DNA of 64,000 bases from Isoetes taiwanensis (GCA_021234155.1 JAJEKV010000905.1:1-64000); one strand, 5' to 3'. Shown: positions 42,731 through 55,565, counted from the first letter of the stretch. The notes: a model not told the origin generated them from the sequence alone. Program-made: numbers and translations.

Positions 42731-43036
42731 CCATGATTTCCTTTATAGTCTCATATTTAAAGGGAATATGAGCTAAAACAACTATTAACATAGCGAAGGT
42801 TCAAAATAAGGCATAATTTGTTTCGACTTTAGGCACCATGCTTAAAGATGAGCATATGAAGGAATTGATTTTGAGGCTGTCTTGACACGAGCAAGCAAGT
42901 CCTTGATAGCACCTAACAAACTCGCATGTTGTTGTGCGGGTTTATAGTTTAGCTGAGGCCAAAGGTTGACTAGGGGCCATGGAGCCAAGGAAGGGTATAC
43001 CTTGACCCAATCAAGCACCATCGTGAGGATGAACAA

Positions 43037-45190
43037 AAGATTTCAAAAACCAAAGCGGTCTTCAATCTATTAGCAAAATAAGTCATTGTTGGGTGATGTG
43101 CTTATATCGTAACAATGCTTTGCAACCATACTCATTAGAAACTCATAAAACATAAAAGCGAGAATCCACCTTGGTCACAATATTTACAATTACCAACATG
43201 ACCATGTCAGCGTAACCCACCTTATATGAAGTATTACAACCAAAAGATATATTAGTTAGGCTATATATTTGGTTAACATTAGTTAGGCTATAAATAGAAA
43301 AATACAAGCCATTATCGGGCGATTCGAATTAGAGACCTTGAAAAAAGCCCGATAGCGATCGGATCGGGGGCAAAGAAATCTTAGAAAAATGGATAAACTT
43401 TGGAAATATGAACTCTTGCGCTATTACATTCAAAGGTAACTCATAATGCCAAGCGGGTTTTGAAGACAAGGCTGATCAAAGCGGTTCGGCGAGCATCAAA
43501 ATAATAGGCCATTCAAGTACCAATGTCAAGGCATGAACAAGCACATATAAGATTGCACAAGAATGGAAAAGGAAGTTGAATTCTTCCTCACGAAGTTACC
43601 TGAGACCAATCCGTTTTTCAAAAATCAAGAAAGACCATATCGACCATCATAGCCCGACAACAACATTGCACGTTCTCTGGTGACAAGAGTTCCAAGCGAG
43701 AACTACAAATTGCTACAAAATCTAAGTGTAAAGACATTGGTTGTGCACATACCGGCTTGCACATAATATTCCTATGATCAATTCCACAATCACGAGCTAG
43801 CTATCTTGTAAATGAGTTCTTGATTTAGAAATCCCAATATGCGGAACCTGAGAATCTTTGCTGTAAATTTAAAGCTATAGATTTATGTATCTTGGCTGTA
43901 CATTTAGTTATTCATACTACATATCTACGATTGAAAATATAAGTCATGTATCGAGAAAAACAGAACTTATCGAGTTAAAGTATAGGTTCGGATTAGGCGA
44001 TTTAAAGAATGCCAACAACTAGAAATGGAAAATTTGAAGCAAGCGGTTGTTGAATAACCTATAATAGTCTTGGGAAATATGGAAGGCAGGATGTGGATGC
44101 TACCATAAAAAGTTTTACTTAGAGAAAATATATTTTGTTAAGAAGAATCGGTAACTTGACAACATTGCTTGGGCCTTAAAGTAAAATGGAAAACTCTCTT
44201 TATTGATCATGAGGAAAACATTCAAGAACATGGAAAAAGCAGATCAAACTGACCCCAAGTGTTAGCAGAAAATATATGCTTTTAGATGATGAGTGAGAGA
44301 CACCTTGGCGTGATAAAGATAGAATAAGCGTGTTGGCAAAGGTGTCTCACATGGAAGCCATGTTACCATTTTTGTATTTTCAGCAAATTGCCTAATATGA
44401 TGATAAGGAGTCGACTATCATAGCTGTGCTTTCTATCATACTCGAACCAGATTTGCGCATTCTACCAATCTCTTGACAAATATCCAAGAATACAATGGAG
44501 CATAATACATGAGCAACCTGCGACTTCCTTGTAGGATTTTATTGTTTTGCCCTTAAATGGCATTGGACATTGGTTTTAGAAATTGCAGCCATCTTAGAAT
44601 GCATGCTCTAATCCATGTATTTTATGGAAGACATGGATGTAAAAAATAGAAACAGAAACAGAAACATATGATACTCCACATTTACAACTGCATCTATAAT
44701 CCATTGTTTGGCATCTTCATTTCAAAACCATGGCAAGGTTATGCTCATTTCCTTGCAATCTTTTAAACTCCCTTATGTTTAGATATAAACCAAAAGAAAC
44801 AGATAGAACAAAGCTAAACAACTCGGAAATAGGATCAAGGCAAATCAAACAAGGAAAAAAAATTGTCAGGATTGTATGGCCTTCAGTAAATTTTTAGGCG
44901 AGTTCTAAGAGAGTAGGAGAGCACTTATCAGTTTGATTGGAATAGATGGCAGAGACTAGGACTACAATGACTGGGTTTACAAATGTGTGGCTCATTATGT
45001 GTAACGAGATCAACATCTCTGATGTATAAAAGAAACTTAAGAAAAAAAGAGGTTTTAGACTGACTAAATTAGTTCAACCTACAGAAACTTAAGGGAAAAA
45101 GGGCTGCAGCCTGTTTAAAACGCAGAAAACTATTTGATGTTAAACTAAAAAATGCTTATTATTAACAGCATTATTTGAGAACATTGAGCA
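43037..45190. other. No recognisable gene; AT-rich
   Basis: More than 2 kb without a long open frame on either strand and without clear tandem repeats. Short phrases near 43225-43290 repeat (TTAGTTAGGCTATA twice). It probably includes decayed mobile DNA I cannot name. Confidence 0.4.
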
Positions 45191-46621
45191 TGTGGCGTTC
45201 GGCCACGATTATCACGGTCCGGGGCGTTATCTTGCATCTTTGCCAAAATCGCAGCGTACCGCCACTCAGAACCCGGCCATTATGCATAGCGGATACGGTA
45301 AGTAGCCCTAGGGGCAGCTTGCTAGGAGTGTTCATATATTATTAATGTGCACATGTGCACATTAGTAATGAGCACACTTTTCCATGTTGGCATATTTTGC
45401 CCACCTAGCCATTAAAAGGCAAGTTGGGCCTTTCCAATTATCCACATGCCAAAATGGGTAATTGGAAGCCCTAGCCTAAACCCCCATGTCTATTTAGGGT
45501 AGGAAAACCCTAGCTTGCTAGTTTTTAGTCCTTAGGGTTTTAGAGCTCAGTTTGGCTGGGAGCCAAAACCGCCTCCCAGGCGCCGCCAGCGAATTAGCCA
45601 TCGGTTCCCTGAATTGATCAGCCCGGCGGGATGGTTGAACTCACTGAGGGGAGGGAAACCACTCAAGGATCAGGTATTTGGTCAATTTAATAGCTTAAAC
45701 CGTCTTCTAGTCATAGAATCAGTAGGTTTAGACTATTAAATTGCCCATAACAACTATCTAGATCTTAGATCTGGGACACTAACTAAAGAACCTAACTCTA
45801 TATGGTTAGATCTAGTTCTTTAGTTCTTAATGATGTATTTGGATGATGTATCTCTGTGAACTCCTTGTATTGGGAAGGGGGGTAGAGGCCCTAAAGCTTG
45901 TAGTTGATGCTCCTAGAGTAGCCTCTCTAGCACTGCTTGTAGATTGGCCTGCCACAAGAACCACACCTGTTTGTGGGTGAAGGGGGGGTAGGTGGCTTAG
46001 AAGGAGGTTTAGTGTTCTGACTCTTGAGCGATCCCTATGGTGTGTTAGTGCTTCCGGGGATCATTGTGACTAGGTCTAATGGCTTACCACTGAGTGCGGG
46101 TAAGGCATGGGCTCGACACATGGAGTGAAGTGGTGTACACTTCGGGTGGGTTCGGTCGAATCACGGCGGTGGCCCTCTAGTCACCTTGAGTCGACATGTA
46201 GACCTCACGGAGGGAGTGATCCCTACACGCCCCCCAGGCTGGGGGAGATGAAACCGAGGGAATAGCCCTTTTGGCTATGCATCCGTGGGGACTCTGATCG
46301 AGTCCCAACACTTTTGACCTACTACGCAAAGTGTGCCTGAGGGGGAGAGGCGGATGGAGTGGACAACCCTAGGCCATGTTCATATGCCGACCAACTCCAT
46401 TGCCATGGTGCAATGCGCAATGAACTCACGAACTCTGAGCGGCTTATGACTAGGTAGGCCACGAGGGAGGCGGGGTAGAATGACACCTTCACTCTTCCCC
46501 TTTGGGACTAAATTCAGTGCGGTGATATGTGGAGGAGCCTGTATCGACATGGGCTGGTGTGGGGAAGAACTCTGTTTGTATATCGGTGAAACCTGCAGGT
46601 ACGCAGTAGGGGCGTCCTGCA
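45191..46621 (+). repeat. 5' long terminal repeat
   Basis: Starts TGTGGCGTTCGG and ends GTCCTGCA, two bases before the primer-binding site. Shared landmarks with the 3' LTR include GTGCACATGTGCACATTA (45348 and 56618), GGTCAATTTAATAGCTTAAA (45681 and 56957) and GGCGGATGGAGTGGACAACC. Open frames within it are chance. Confidence 0.9.
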
Positions 46622-46622
46622 G

Positions 46623-46634
46623 TGGTATCGAGGC
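46623..46634 (+). promoter_or_regulatory. Degenerate primer-binding site
   Basis: TGGTATCGAGGC matches the initiator Met tRNA type site (TGGTATCAGAGC) apart from an indel-like change, and lies one base after the LTR end. Confidence 0.75.
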
Positions 46635-46719
46635 AATGTTCTTGGAGACCAAGAGCAAAAAGCAGCCATGTCGATAGTACTAACTTGATAGGATCCTCAA
46701 GCCTCGAAAAGTGGGAATT

Positions 46720-49700
46720 TTTTTCTCATCTTTGTAGTTTATGCTAAGCTAGTAACAATTAAGTGAATTGGAATTTAACAAGATTAAAAAGAATGAGACA
46801 AAATTTTTTCCAAATGGGGTGGTCTCACATTTCGGCACAGTCATGAGAACTAAATTTTTAGTTTTGAGCGGTATGAATTTGTGAACATCGAAACCAGAAC
46901 ACCAAAACATGATGAATTTGAGAAAAATAATGTGGTAAGGCTAATTCTAAGGTAGGAATTAGTTAGAATAGCATGTTTTAATTACCTAAAAACCCTAGAA
47001 ATGTATGAGATCTCCGCATTTCGGCGCTGGCATAAAACTAAACAGTATTGGAGGAGCAGTATGGTGAACAATAAATAGAAAAAGTCTGGAAATAAGTATA
47101 AGTTTTAGCTAAGTTGGTGCCTTAGCATGTTAAAATGAGCAACGAGTCTTGACCTAAAATTCCCCAAGCTATAAATAGATGTAGAACCCCCTCATTTTTT
47201 TCCAAGCCAAGCTAAAAGCTCTTTCCCAACTTAAGCGATCTTTTGGCTTTTATCCGATGTGATCCAAGTAAAGCATAGCGAACAAGCTTGAACCATAAAG
47301 GCGTCGCCAGGCCGAAGCTCCCTGGCGCGCCTGCGGCGGAGATCATTAGGAAGATGCCGTGAAGGGCTCGCGAGTCGTTTCGTTCGGACGGGCGAAACAA
47401 GACGCATCCGTCGATTGATAATATCTTCAACCCGTGGCCCGAGGGGCGGGCGAGGAGCCACATCCGCCGAACTCCATGGAGCCCCGAGGCGAGGGAGGTG
47501 TATGAAGAAATAGAGCGGGGAGATCCAATGGCGGGGAACAAAGCGAGAAGACCATTCGAGGGCACCCACCGAGAGAGATCCTCGGCGAGGATGAGCAAAT
47601 GTGAAAGCAGTCACGGAACCCGGCGAGGTATGAGACCTTAGAAGGTTCATCGAGAAATCTGGCCGTGAAGAAGGGAAGACAAAAGGAAAAAGGGAGGAAA
47701 AAGAAGGTCCTTAATGAAGAAATGAAAAAGGAGGTCACGTCGTGGCATAAGGAAACGAGGCCCGCCGAAAGGGGAAAAGCCGAACAGATTAATCATCAAA
47801 GACAGCAACAATCCGACAGACTCGCTCGACAGTGACTCTTCAAAGGAGGACAATATCTACAGGTGGAAAGCGCTAACACAAACGACGAGCAGGAAGTACC
47901 TGAGCAACCCCAGCAAGATCAAGTGCAGAAGCCCCTGAGTACCCGGCATGGGATAGAAAGAAGCAACCACGACCTGCCCGGGAAGCCTACGTCACCGACA
48001 GGGTGAAGATTCTGAGAGGAAGATGAGGGGAGCACGAGGCCTACATGAAGAAATGGGGGAGGCCTACAACAAAATATTATGAAGAAAGCGAGGGTGGGTT
48101 CATCGAGGGAGGCGTGTGAAGCAACAAAATCTAAAGCCACCACGGGCCCAGTGTTCCCCAGCCACCCAAGAAGAAAGCTGATAGGAAGGAGGTGGAGAGA
48201 AAGCGTTAAGGGAGATTAGACACTTCCGAGTAGCTTCTGGACTTCTAATCCCTTGCCCCCTTTCGGTTGGTGCGAAGTGATGCGTGCCTGGCTGCAAGCA
48301 GGACTTTAGAGTCCGAGGGCCCGAAGCGGCGGCAATGCAAGAAGCTGACTGAGGCAAAGGATAGTGCAACATTTGAGGATTCAACGGCTTGCACTATTCC
48401 ATGTGAGGTAACCTAATCTGACAAGACATGAGTCTTCGCGAGCCGTATAAAAGGAGAAACGGCCTTAGAAACTTTTTGTTGTAAATAATTAAAAAATTTT
48501 TGTAATATAGAGCAAATTTTGTGTACCTTGATTTCATAAACTTGATTAATTAGAGCAAATTAATAAGTTTTAGCTTTTATTTCAGTGAAATAGGACATTT
48601 GCAAAGCCGAGAAACATGATGTCTCCATTTCGCGCCTGGTCATAAAACTAAAAGTTAGTATTTGAAGCGAGGAATTTGTGAGACCTCGCCAAACTTGACC
48701 AAAACAGCTCAAATCGGCCAAATAAAGGGGTCAATTCTGCGATTTGATGAGCCCATCACCCTTACACCATCAGTTTACCCAAATTAGACAACTTTTGATC
48801 CGAAATGATCGATGTCTCATTTCCTTCAGCTGGTCAAAGAACTAAAAGTTAGTTTTGAGCGGCAAGCGTGAGACCTCTTACCATTCTTCACCGGGACTTG
48901 TCAAAGTCACCTTCAACCTATTGCATAGCATCTTTTAGGTAATCTAGCCTTGTTCAAGCATCCCACATAGTCCTCAAACTCCATTTTGACCTCGAGATAG
49001 GCTAGAATTACCCAACCCTAGGAAATTTTCAAGTCATCAAAAATTAGGGTTTTTCCCCTTTCTATAAATAGACCCCTCATTTCTCGGATAGCACCCTACA
49101 AATCTGCTCTTGCCCTTCTAGCCGATTTCTCAACTCACACAGCTCTTGCAACCGTTTGTTACCCTCTTAACGCAATTAATCAATGGCAACTTCGATTTCC
49201 ACCGGATGATGGTACCATAAGCTCATCTTCTTGGTAGCCGGCGTCGGCAAATCTTCCGGTTCTTGAGGGAAGGAGGTAGATGTCAAAGCAACCTTGCAGC
49301 GACCCCGGCTTATAGTAGAGTCTTGGTGAAGTTCCAAGCTAGGGTAGAACCCGGCGTTAGTGCAACTCTCCCCCTTGTGTAGGCTATTTTGTTCCTAAAC
49401 GGTCCACCGCGGCGACATTAGGCGATGTCCAGAATATCGCCAAAATACCTCACAAACAAAGCGCTGGCCCAAGACGCTCGGAGCCAATGGTCCTAAGCGT
49501 CAATAGGACCAAGTACTTCTCTTTCAACACTGCCTTGGCAATCTTTCTCCTACCAGTCGCGGGGAACACCGGGAAACCTCCATTCCCCATGGACGTGGAC
49601 CCATTAGCCATAGCAAAGCAGAGCAACGGCTCCTCACATGGTATGAACAGGGGCAGGAAGGGAAGGAAGAAGACTCGGAAGAGAGGGAATCGAAGAAGAG

Positions 49701-50870
49701 GAAGACTATGTCGAGCTCACCGACCAATGAGGCGGCGACAAGCGAGCGAGTGGCAAGACTTCGAAAAGCGTGAGACTCGGTCAGCGCCACCCCCGGGTTA
49801 GGCATCCACAAGCCTAGCTCCCATTATTGTCGAAGGTGAGGAGTTTCTGCTCTAAAAGCATTCAAAACCTCGGGAGTGCGGGGAAAGGGAGTACCGACCC
49901 TGAAGAGTTGCTACCAACTCAGAAAGAGCGGACTTGGGCGACTTCATCGTCAGGAGGAGAATCCGACTTCCCCCTCAAGTAAGGGACCTTAGGCGCGGGA
50001 GGACACCTCCGATATCAAGCCCTACGGCAACATCGGTGAACCGCCATATGGAAGCGGAGACAAAGTAGAACAAATACAGAATGGAGGAAGAGTTCCTTGC
50101 TACCGAGGAGCAGATGGGGAATCCCGTATCACGACCTCAAACATCCTAGCGGCGTCAGCGAGAACCTCGGGAGAGGATAGGCACGATCAGGGAGGGTCTT
50201 GACATGATCGAGACTACGGGGAGCTCACCACCCGGTGGAGGTTGATGGCCCTTGAGCGGAACCTGGAGAGATGATCACCAGTGGCCCAGGACCCGTCTCG
50301 CGACGGGACGGTCACTACGGTATTACACCAGCGATGATGGATGGAAGAATAGCGGTTATCCAATCGCAAGTTCCCAGGCGAGGAAGAGTATCGTTGCTGA
50401 TTGCACTCTCGAGGATCGGCCCGGCATCGCGGCGGTTGCCCTAACACCGAAAGTATGCAATCACGGTGAAGAGAGCGGTAGCACTTTCGGCGTCTTCGAC
50501 CGCCATACCTACTGGTGGCCGAGGCAAAGGCTGTGATGACGACTTATACCTCCACCGCGAGAATAGAAGATTTGGCAAAGAGCATTACAAGGTGGATCTC
50601 GACCAATGTCCTTAGGAACTTGGGCCGGGCCAAGTGGGAACGACCCAAGTGAAAAAAGTTCACGGAGGATAATCCATCTTCTGCGGCGACGGGAATGATT
50701 AGCCGTAGTTGTAATTTCTGTATTGGTTTAATATAAAAATAAATATAATATTCTCTTGCACTATAAATGTTTTGTTGATATATTTTGTGTCCCCTAACCA
50801 TGCCAACAAACATAAACAATCCAAGAAAACAAGGAAAACTAACCATAGCTATGAACCACTTGTGTATGCA
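46720..50870 (+). other. Cassette-like 5' internal region with repeated promoter-like blocks
   Basis: AT-rich blocks (46720-47200, 48450-49150, 50690-50870) alternate with GC-rich, coding-like blocks (47210-48440, 49180-50680). A ~60 bp phrase (CATTTCGGC ... ACTAAAAGTTAGTTTTGAGC) occurs four times, near 46830, 47015, 48628 and 48815. TATAAATAGA occurs near 47171 and 49063, about 40-100 bases before each GC-rich block. The GC-rich blocks are charged and low-complexity in translation (for example KKGGKKKVLNEEMKKE near 47690) with no recognisable domain. They may be N-terminal gag-like proteins or captured or nested units. The long minus-strand open frame at 50544-51266 is judged chance. Confidence 0.45.
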
Positions 50871-51289
50871 TTCTAGGAGGCCTAAGCCGGGGAGAACGAC
50901 AAGCTGCGGGGAACTTATAGAGGAGCGAGTCCTTGCCGCGCCCGCAAAGGAACACAGCAGAAAGAATTTGGACAAATGACTGAAGAAAATATATACGAAA
51001 TGAGGGCCGGACCTCGAACGGATAAAGGCTTTGCTAAGCATGCTAAGTAGGAGCGGGTTGATTGGGTAACGCCAACTCAAGCGCAAAGCATCATTTCCGG
51101 AGAACGTAGGGGCGGAAGAGCAACAAGAGAGGAAAAGGTCCCCCGTTCGGACTCTCCGATTCAAGTGGTCCGGACTTCCGAGGAAGAAGAAAGAAGCGAA
51201 CAGGCAAAACGGATGGAAGGTGAGAACGCTCCCGGACCGGACGACAAAAGGGACATAGAGCCTCACGACTAGGCTGCAGGTGGGTCACC

Positions 51290-51740
51290 ATCGCAAAATG
51301 AACCGGAAAGCTGGAGCGGTTCCGGGGAAAACAGTCGGGGATTAGAAGCGAGGCATATCGGATCTAAATGAGTGAGTACGGCAACGCTTATGGCATGAAG
51401 GATAAGGACAAAAGGTAGAGGGCAAATGCCCAACTGAAAGGAGCCGCATCTAATTTGGTGGAAAGGTTAATACAAAGGCACATGGCTAGGGGGGATGCTT
51501 GGGGTTCAAGAAGATTTGCTAAGCCTTCAAAGCGCCATTACGTTCCAAGAGAGCACAAGTCCGGTATGATCTGTGGTTCTGAGGGTTGCAAAGAAGGCAA
51601 CAAGTCAAGTCAAAAATACCTGAGAATTTATGAGGCTAAAGGTTTGTATGTGCAAAGTTAGGTGAGAAGCATGCAATGGAAAGCTACATTGAAAGGTCGA
51701 ATGAGGACATCCATAAACTTGTAAGGGGCAATAAACCCTA
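51290..51740 (+). pseudogene. Ty3/gypsy gag core
   Basis: The frame at 51366-51660 reads SEYGNAYGMKDKDK, then after a stop ANAQLKGAASNLVERLIQRH and MARGDAWGSRRFAKPSKRHY, then VPREHKSG. This is the capsid block L-x-G-A-A ... F-x-x-x-x-x-x-x-Y-V-P-x-x-x-K. It continues as HAMESYIERSNEDIHKLVRG (about 51670-51728). It is related to the orphan gag at 27590-28442. Stops and frame changes are present. Confidence 0.8.
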
Positions 51741-52379
51741 AAATGATGTCGGCCGGAGTCAAGGCAATAAACTTGCAAGGAACGGGACCTCGAGAATAGC
51801 GGCGGAGGCGGTATTACAAAGATAAAGGCAATAAAGAAAGGCGTTTAGGCCCGAGGGGCAGCCCGGCCAGGGACGCTAGGAGCCCCATATAGTGGGGCAA
51901 TCAAGGGAAACACGGGGAGAAGCGCGGGTGTCTTTCAAAGACAAATGGAGAAGTGGTCAAACTACTCCAAAGCAAAGGCGATCCTTTACTCGGCGGGCCA
52001 TGCCAAGGAAAAAAGAGAGGTGAGTGCATAAGCGGCTTTGCCCGAGGTGCTTCCAGCCGCCGCCATAGACGGGACAAATGCGCGCCCATATGTCATGAGT
52101 CTGGCGTAGCGTAGTTAGGAGATTGGGACACCCATTGACGGCGGCGGAGGAGGCCCGACTGACATTGGTGGAAGTGTCATATCTTTGCATAATGAATCTG
52201 AGCAAGCAGAGACGGTATAAAGTAATTTCCACGATAAAAGGCCAAGGCCAAGTCATTTATAGTCGAGCAGATCGGGAAGTAGCCATAACTTGCATCTCCC
52301 GGAACGGTTCAAATGTTGAACTTGAAACCATTAAAAAGTCAAAGCCAAGGCCGTTGTCTTAGCAAGTGGAGCGATAGAA

Positions 52380-52570
52380 GGCGGTGGCCGTAAAAAGAAT
52401 CAACTTTGACATCGACTTGCAGGGGATTAAGATCCGGATAGGCGCGAAGTAATGGGCATCGGCAAATCTGACTTGATAATAGGTATGGAGTACCTTGGAC
52501 CAGCGAGGGCCATTATTGATTGTGGATGAAGCGGAAGGTGACCTTCCCGGTACCGGCAAAGATCATTGAG
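52380..52570 (+). pseudogene. Ty3/gypsy protease region remnant
   Basis: Plus-strand translation near 52470-52520 gives IGMEYLGPARAIIDC-like sequence over two frames, resembling the G-M-D-W-L ... A-x-I-D-C stretch at the end of the Ty3/gypsy protease. The D-S/T-G active site was not located, so only the downstream part is supported. Confidence 0.55.
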
Positions 52571-52949
52571 ATACTGGGTAAAAAGTTGTTCCCATCATGC
52601 GGTGTATGTCTTCTAAGCATTTGTTCAAGTGCATCAGAGTGAGCAAGTGGCATACATCTTCAAGCTTGAGATTAGTGAGCGAATTGGAAGGAAGCAAAAG
52701 ACAAGATGCTCGACCAAGTTCTTAGAAGCAAATAGCTAAGTTGATCACGCGGAGTTCCACGATCTCTTTCGAGATGAGATCAAGCGGCTCCCTCCTTATA
52801 GGGAAGTCGGTGCGAGATAGCACTTTCGAACGAGGGAACAAAGCCAACAAGCAAGGCTCCATATAGAATGACATTTGCAAAGAGTTGTCGGTTGGAAGCG
52901 ATTCTGAGGGTTGCTTTCGACCTAGGTTTCATTAGACCTAGTGTCTACC

Positions 52950-53560
52950 GCCCGTTTGGGCGCCCATTCTTTTGTCAAGAAAGAAGGATGGATCTTTGAG
53001 GATGTGCATAGACTATAGGCAGTTGAATAAGCACACCATTAAGAACAAGTATGCGCTTCCAAGATCGGACGACTTGATGGATCGACTTCAAGGAGCAAAG
53101 ATCTTCTCAAAATCGACTTAAAAGGTAGGGTTATCATCGGATACGGATAAAGGAGGAAGATATCCACAAGACCGCCTTCAGGGCCGCGGTATGGGCATTA
53201 TGAGTTCGCAGTAATGCCTTTCGGCTTATCAAATGCCCCATAGCGTTCATGAGGCTCATGAGCGATATCTTGAGGAGTTCCGGACACCTTTGTGATTGTT
53301 TTCTTTGATGACATTTTGGTGTATAGCAGATCCCTTGAAGAACGTGCAACACTTGAGAAGAGTGCTAGAGAAGTTGAAGAGGCACCGGTTATGCGCCAAG
53401 TTGGCCAGTGCCGCCGCCTTGAGAAGAAAGGTGGAATACCTTGGTCATGTGATCTCGGCGAGAGATCTCGGCGGACCCGCCAAGATTGAAGCGGTGATTG
53501 GAGTGGCCGTGGCAGAAGAATGTGCATGAGGTGAAGTTTTCGGGCTAGGGGTACTACAGG
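52950..53560 (+). pseudogene. Ty3/gypsy reverse transcriptase
   Basis: Frames give [20 protein letters not shown] then [20 protein letters not shown] (about 52981-53100), the standard R-M-C-x-D-Y-R-x-L-N block. VIVFFDDILVYSRSLEE (53292-53342) is the catalytic F-x-D-D-I-L-V-Y-S, intact. Then, in the next frame, HLRRVLEKLKRHRLCAKLAS and KVEYLGHVIS (53350-53460). At least four indels break the frame, several within short base runs. Confidence 0.9.
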
Positions 53561-53689
53561 GAAGTTAGTGAAAGAACTTTGCTAAGATAGCAGCCTCGTT
53601 TTGAGATGCAGCGAGGCGAGAAGGTGAAAAGATTGGGTAGAGCATTGGCACAAGAAAGCCCAAAAGGGGTTTGAATTGTTGAAAGAAGC

Positions 53690-54115
53690 TCCCGGCGGCG
53701 GCCTGTCTTGACCTTTACGGACCGGAGAAAGATAAGCTTGTAGCAACAGTCTGAGTAAGATAGCTGAGTCGCGGTCTTATGCAAGAAGAGCGTGTGGTAG
53801 CATATGATTCGGGGAAGATGAGCGGCTTGTCGAGGACGCAGCGCCACCCTGCTTCACGATCGGGGAATTGCTTCGCGGTTGTCGGGGCATTAAGAATATG
53901 GAGGCACTATCTCTTGGGAAGGAAGTTTCAATTGGATACCGACCATCGAGCCTCAATATGTATTCAACAACCACACCTTAATCACGAGCCCGTGGAGATG
54001 GATGGGTTCCTCGAAGAATATGACTTTGATATAGTCTACAAGCGGGGGAAACTCAATGTGGTAGCGGATGCGCTTTCAAGGCATCCCACGACAACTAGAG
54101 TGCATTGCAATGCAA
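53690..54115 (+). pseudogene. Ty3/gypsy RNase H
   Basis: The open frame 53779-54201 includes EERVVAYDSGKMSG, GNCFAVVGALRIWRHYLLGR, KFQLDTDHRASICI (the T-D-H block) and YDFDIVYKRGKLNVVADALS then RHP. The closing block N-x-V-A-D-A-L-S-R is the standard end of Ty3/gypsy RNase H. One of the cleanest domains in this element. Confidence 0.9.
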
Positions 54116-54279
54116 TTTCGGCAGCTCTCGGCGACTTTGGTAAGAAGATTGAAGAGTCCTTGCGGGGATGTGGTTTCGAGGGTATGGGCAAGCCTCTCTA
54201 AGGAGGCTAAAACAGGATAAAAAAGCGGGAGAGCCTTCAAGCATTATAAGAAGGAAGGCAACTTTGTTATACCATAAGA

Positions 54280-54970
54280 ACAAGTTATGCGTGCGAATCA
54301 TGGTGTAAGGAAGTTGATCCTCCATGACCGCTGTGACCCAATAGGCGGCCATGCGGGATTCATGAAAACATATTTCAAAGTCGTGCGTGACTATTATTGG
54401 CGAGGAATGAAGAAGCAAATAGCTCGCTACATCAAGGAATGTCGACTATGCCCGGCCCAGGGCGAAGAGGCGACTTGAATTCAGGGGCATTAGAGCCATT
54501 AGCGGTGCCAAACGCTAAGTGGGAGTAATGTCGGCATGGATTTCATCACGCAGGACTCCCAAAAACGGAGGCAAGGATGCCTTGATGGTAGTGGTCGACA
54601 AGTTGTCGAAGATGGCACATTTTGTGCCTTGCGGGACCACAGTCTGACTATGGATGACAAAGCTCTTCACCAAAGAGATCTTCGGGCTTCATGGCATGCC
54701 AAGGGAGATTATCTCCGGCGGGGATCGAAGTTCATGAGTGCCTTTGGCAAGACCTCTTGGCGACGATTCAGACCAAGCTATCCATGAGCGGCCAGTATCA
54801 TCCTCGGCCGGATGGCGGGCGGGGCGGACCAGCGAGGATTTTAGAGGACATGCCTACGAAACTATATGCGGAATAAGCAAGGTATGTGGGAAGAATTTAT
54901 TCACTTGGTGGAGTTTGCATACAATAGCACCAAGCAGGAATCATCCCAAATGTCGCCGTTTATGATCAAT
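54280..54970 (+). pseudogene. Ty3/gypsy integrase (zinc finger and broken catalytic core)
   Basis: The frame 54287-54478 holds the H-H-C-C zinc finger: LILHDRCDPIGGHAGFMKTY, then YYWRGMKKQIARYIKECRLC. The core follows in broken frames: MDFIT near 54537 (first catalytic Asp region), HGMPREII-like and SAFG (54688-54750, second Asp region), and SMSGQYHPRPDGG (54780-54818), corresponding to the S-x-x-x-P-x-x-D-G-Q-T-E-R block with the catalytic Glu replaced or frame-shifted. Confidence 0.85.
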
Positions 54971-55399
54971 TACGGCTATCGAGTCACCTAACTCGGACAC
55001 TTGGCACAACCAGGTGTCAAAAGTGGAAGTTTCGCGGATGTTGTTAGCGATATCTGGTGACTTTGTGGAGAGGTTCGAGGGCATCCGCTAGCAGCAAGAA
55101 GTCGACAAAAGAGCATCATAGACCAAGCATCGAGCGAGAAGGGAGTTCAAAGTTGGAGATGATGTTTGGCTCAAGATCAAGGTGAAGCGGTGGCTTCGAG
55201 ATTGGGAATTGCAAGAAGCTTGCTCCAAGGTGGGCTGGACCTTTCTAATAGTCGAGAGAGTAGGTAATCAAGCCTACAAGCTAGACTTGCCAAGACACCT
55301 AAAGATTCATATAAGGTCTTCCATGTGGGTTTGTTGAAGAAGCACACTCCAAATCCGGTGAAGTCTTGGACACTCCAACGTTGTTGGAAATGGCAAATT

Positions 55400-55565
55400 T
55401 GGAAATAGTTCGGAAATGATTCTTGATAAAGCTTTCAAGAAGACAAAGGAGGTGGGAGTTCCTCCAATGCTTTGGTCAAGTGGAAACGCTGATTGGAAAA
55501 CCTTGACGTGGGTACTTAAGAAGGATTTAGTAAAGCGGTACCACGGTTTATGGAGCAATGGACGG
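55400..55565 (+). pseudogene. Chromodomain-like C-terminus of gypsy pol
   Basis: The open frame 55416-55628 starts MILDKAFKKTKEVGVPPMLW, a position and pattern like P-E-x-I-L-D-x-R-x-x-x-x ... L-V-K-W of chromoviruses. It is followed by DWKTLTWVLKKDLVKRYHGL (W-E-x-x-x-x-L-x-x-x-Y-P). In an alternative frame VKWK occurs at the right place. Chromodomains direct integration to modified histones. The assignment rests on position and a short motif. Confidence 0.55.

Larger units (their letters stand above)
41550..43036 (-). mobile_element. Second DIRS-like retroelement, minus strand
   Basis: The minus strand encodes RT, RNase H and the typical post-RNase H segment in contiguous order, interrupted by small frame changes. 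The same class as the plus-strand element at 14650-16013, but clearly diverged from it. An upstream frame (43036-42842) with SLAPWPLVNLWPQL may belong to the N-terminal part. Terminal repeats and a tyrosine recombinase were not found. Confidence 0.75.

Noticed and set aside
50544-51266. 240-codon minus-strand open frame
   Set aside because: It overlaps the AT-rich block and purine-rich DNA just upstream of the plus-strand gag, is a mix of leucine/phenylalanine/serine typical of the antisense of purine-rich sequence, and has no domain.
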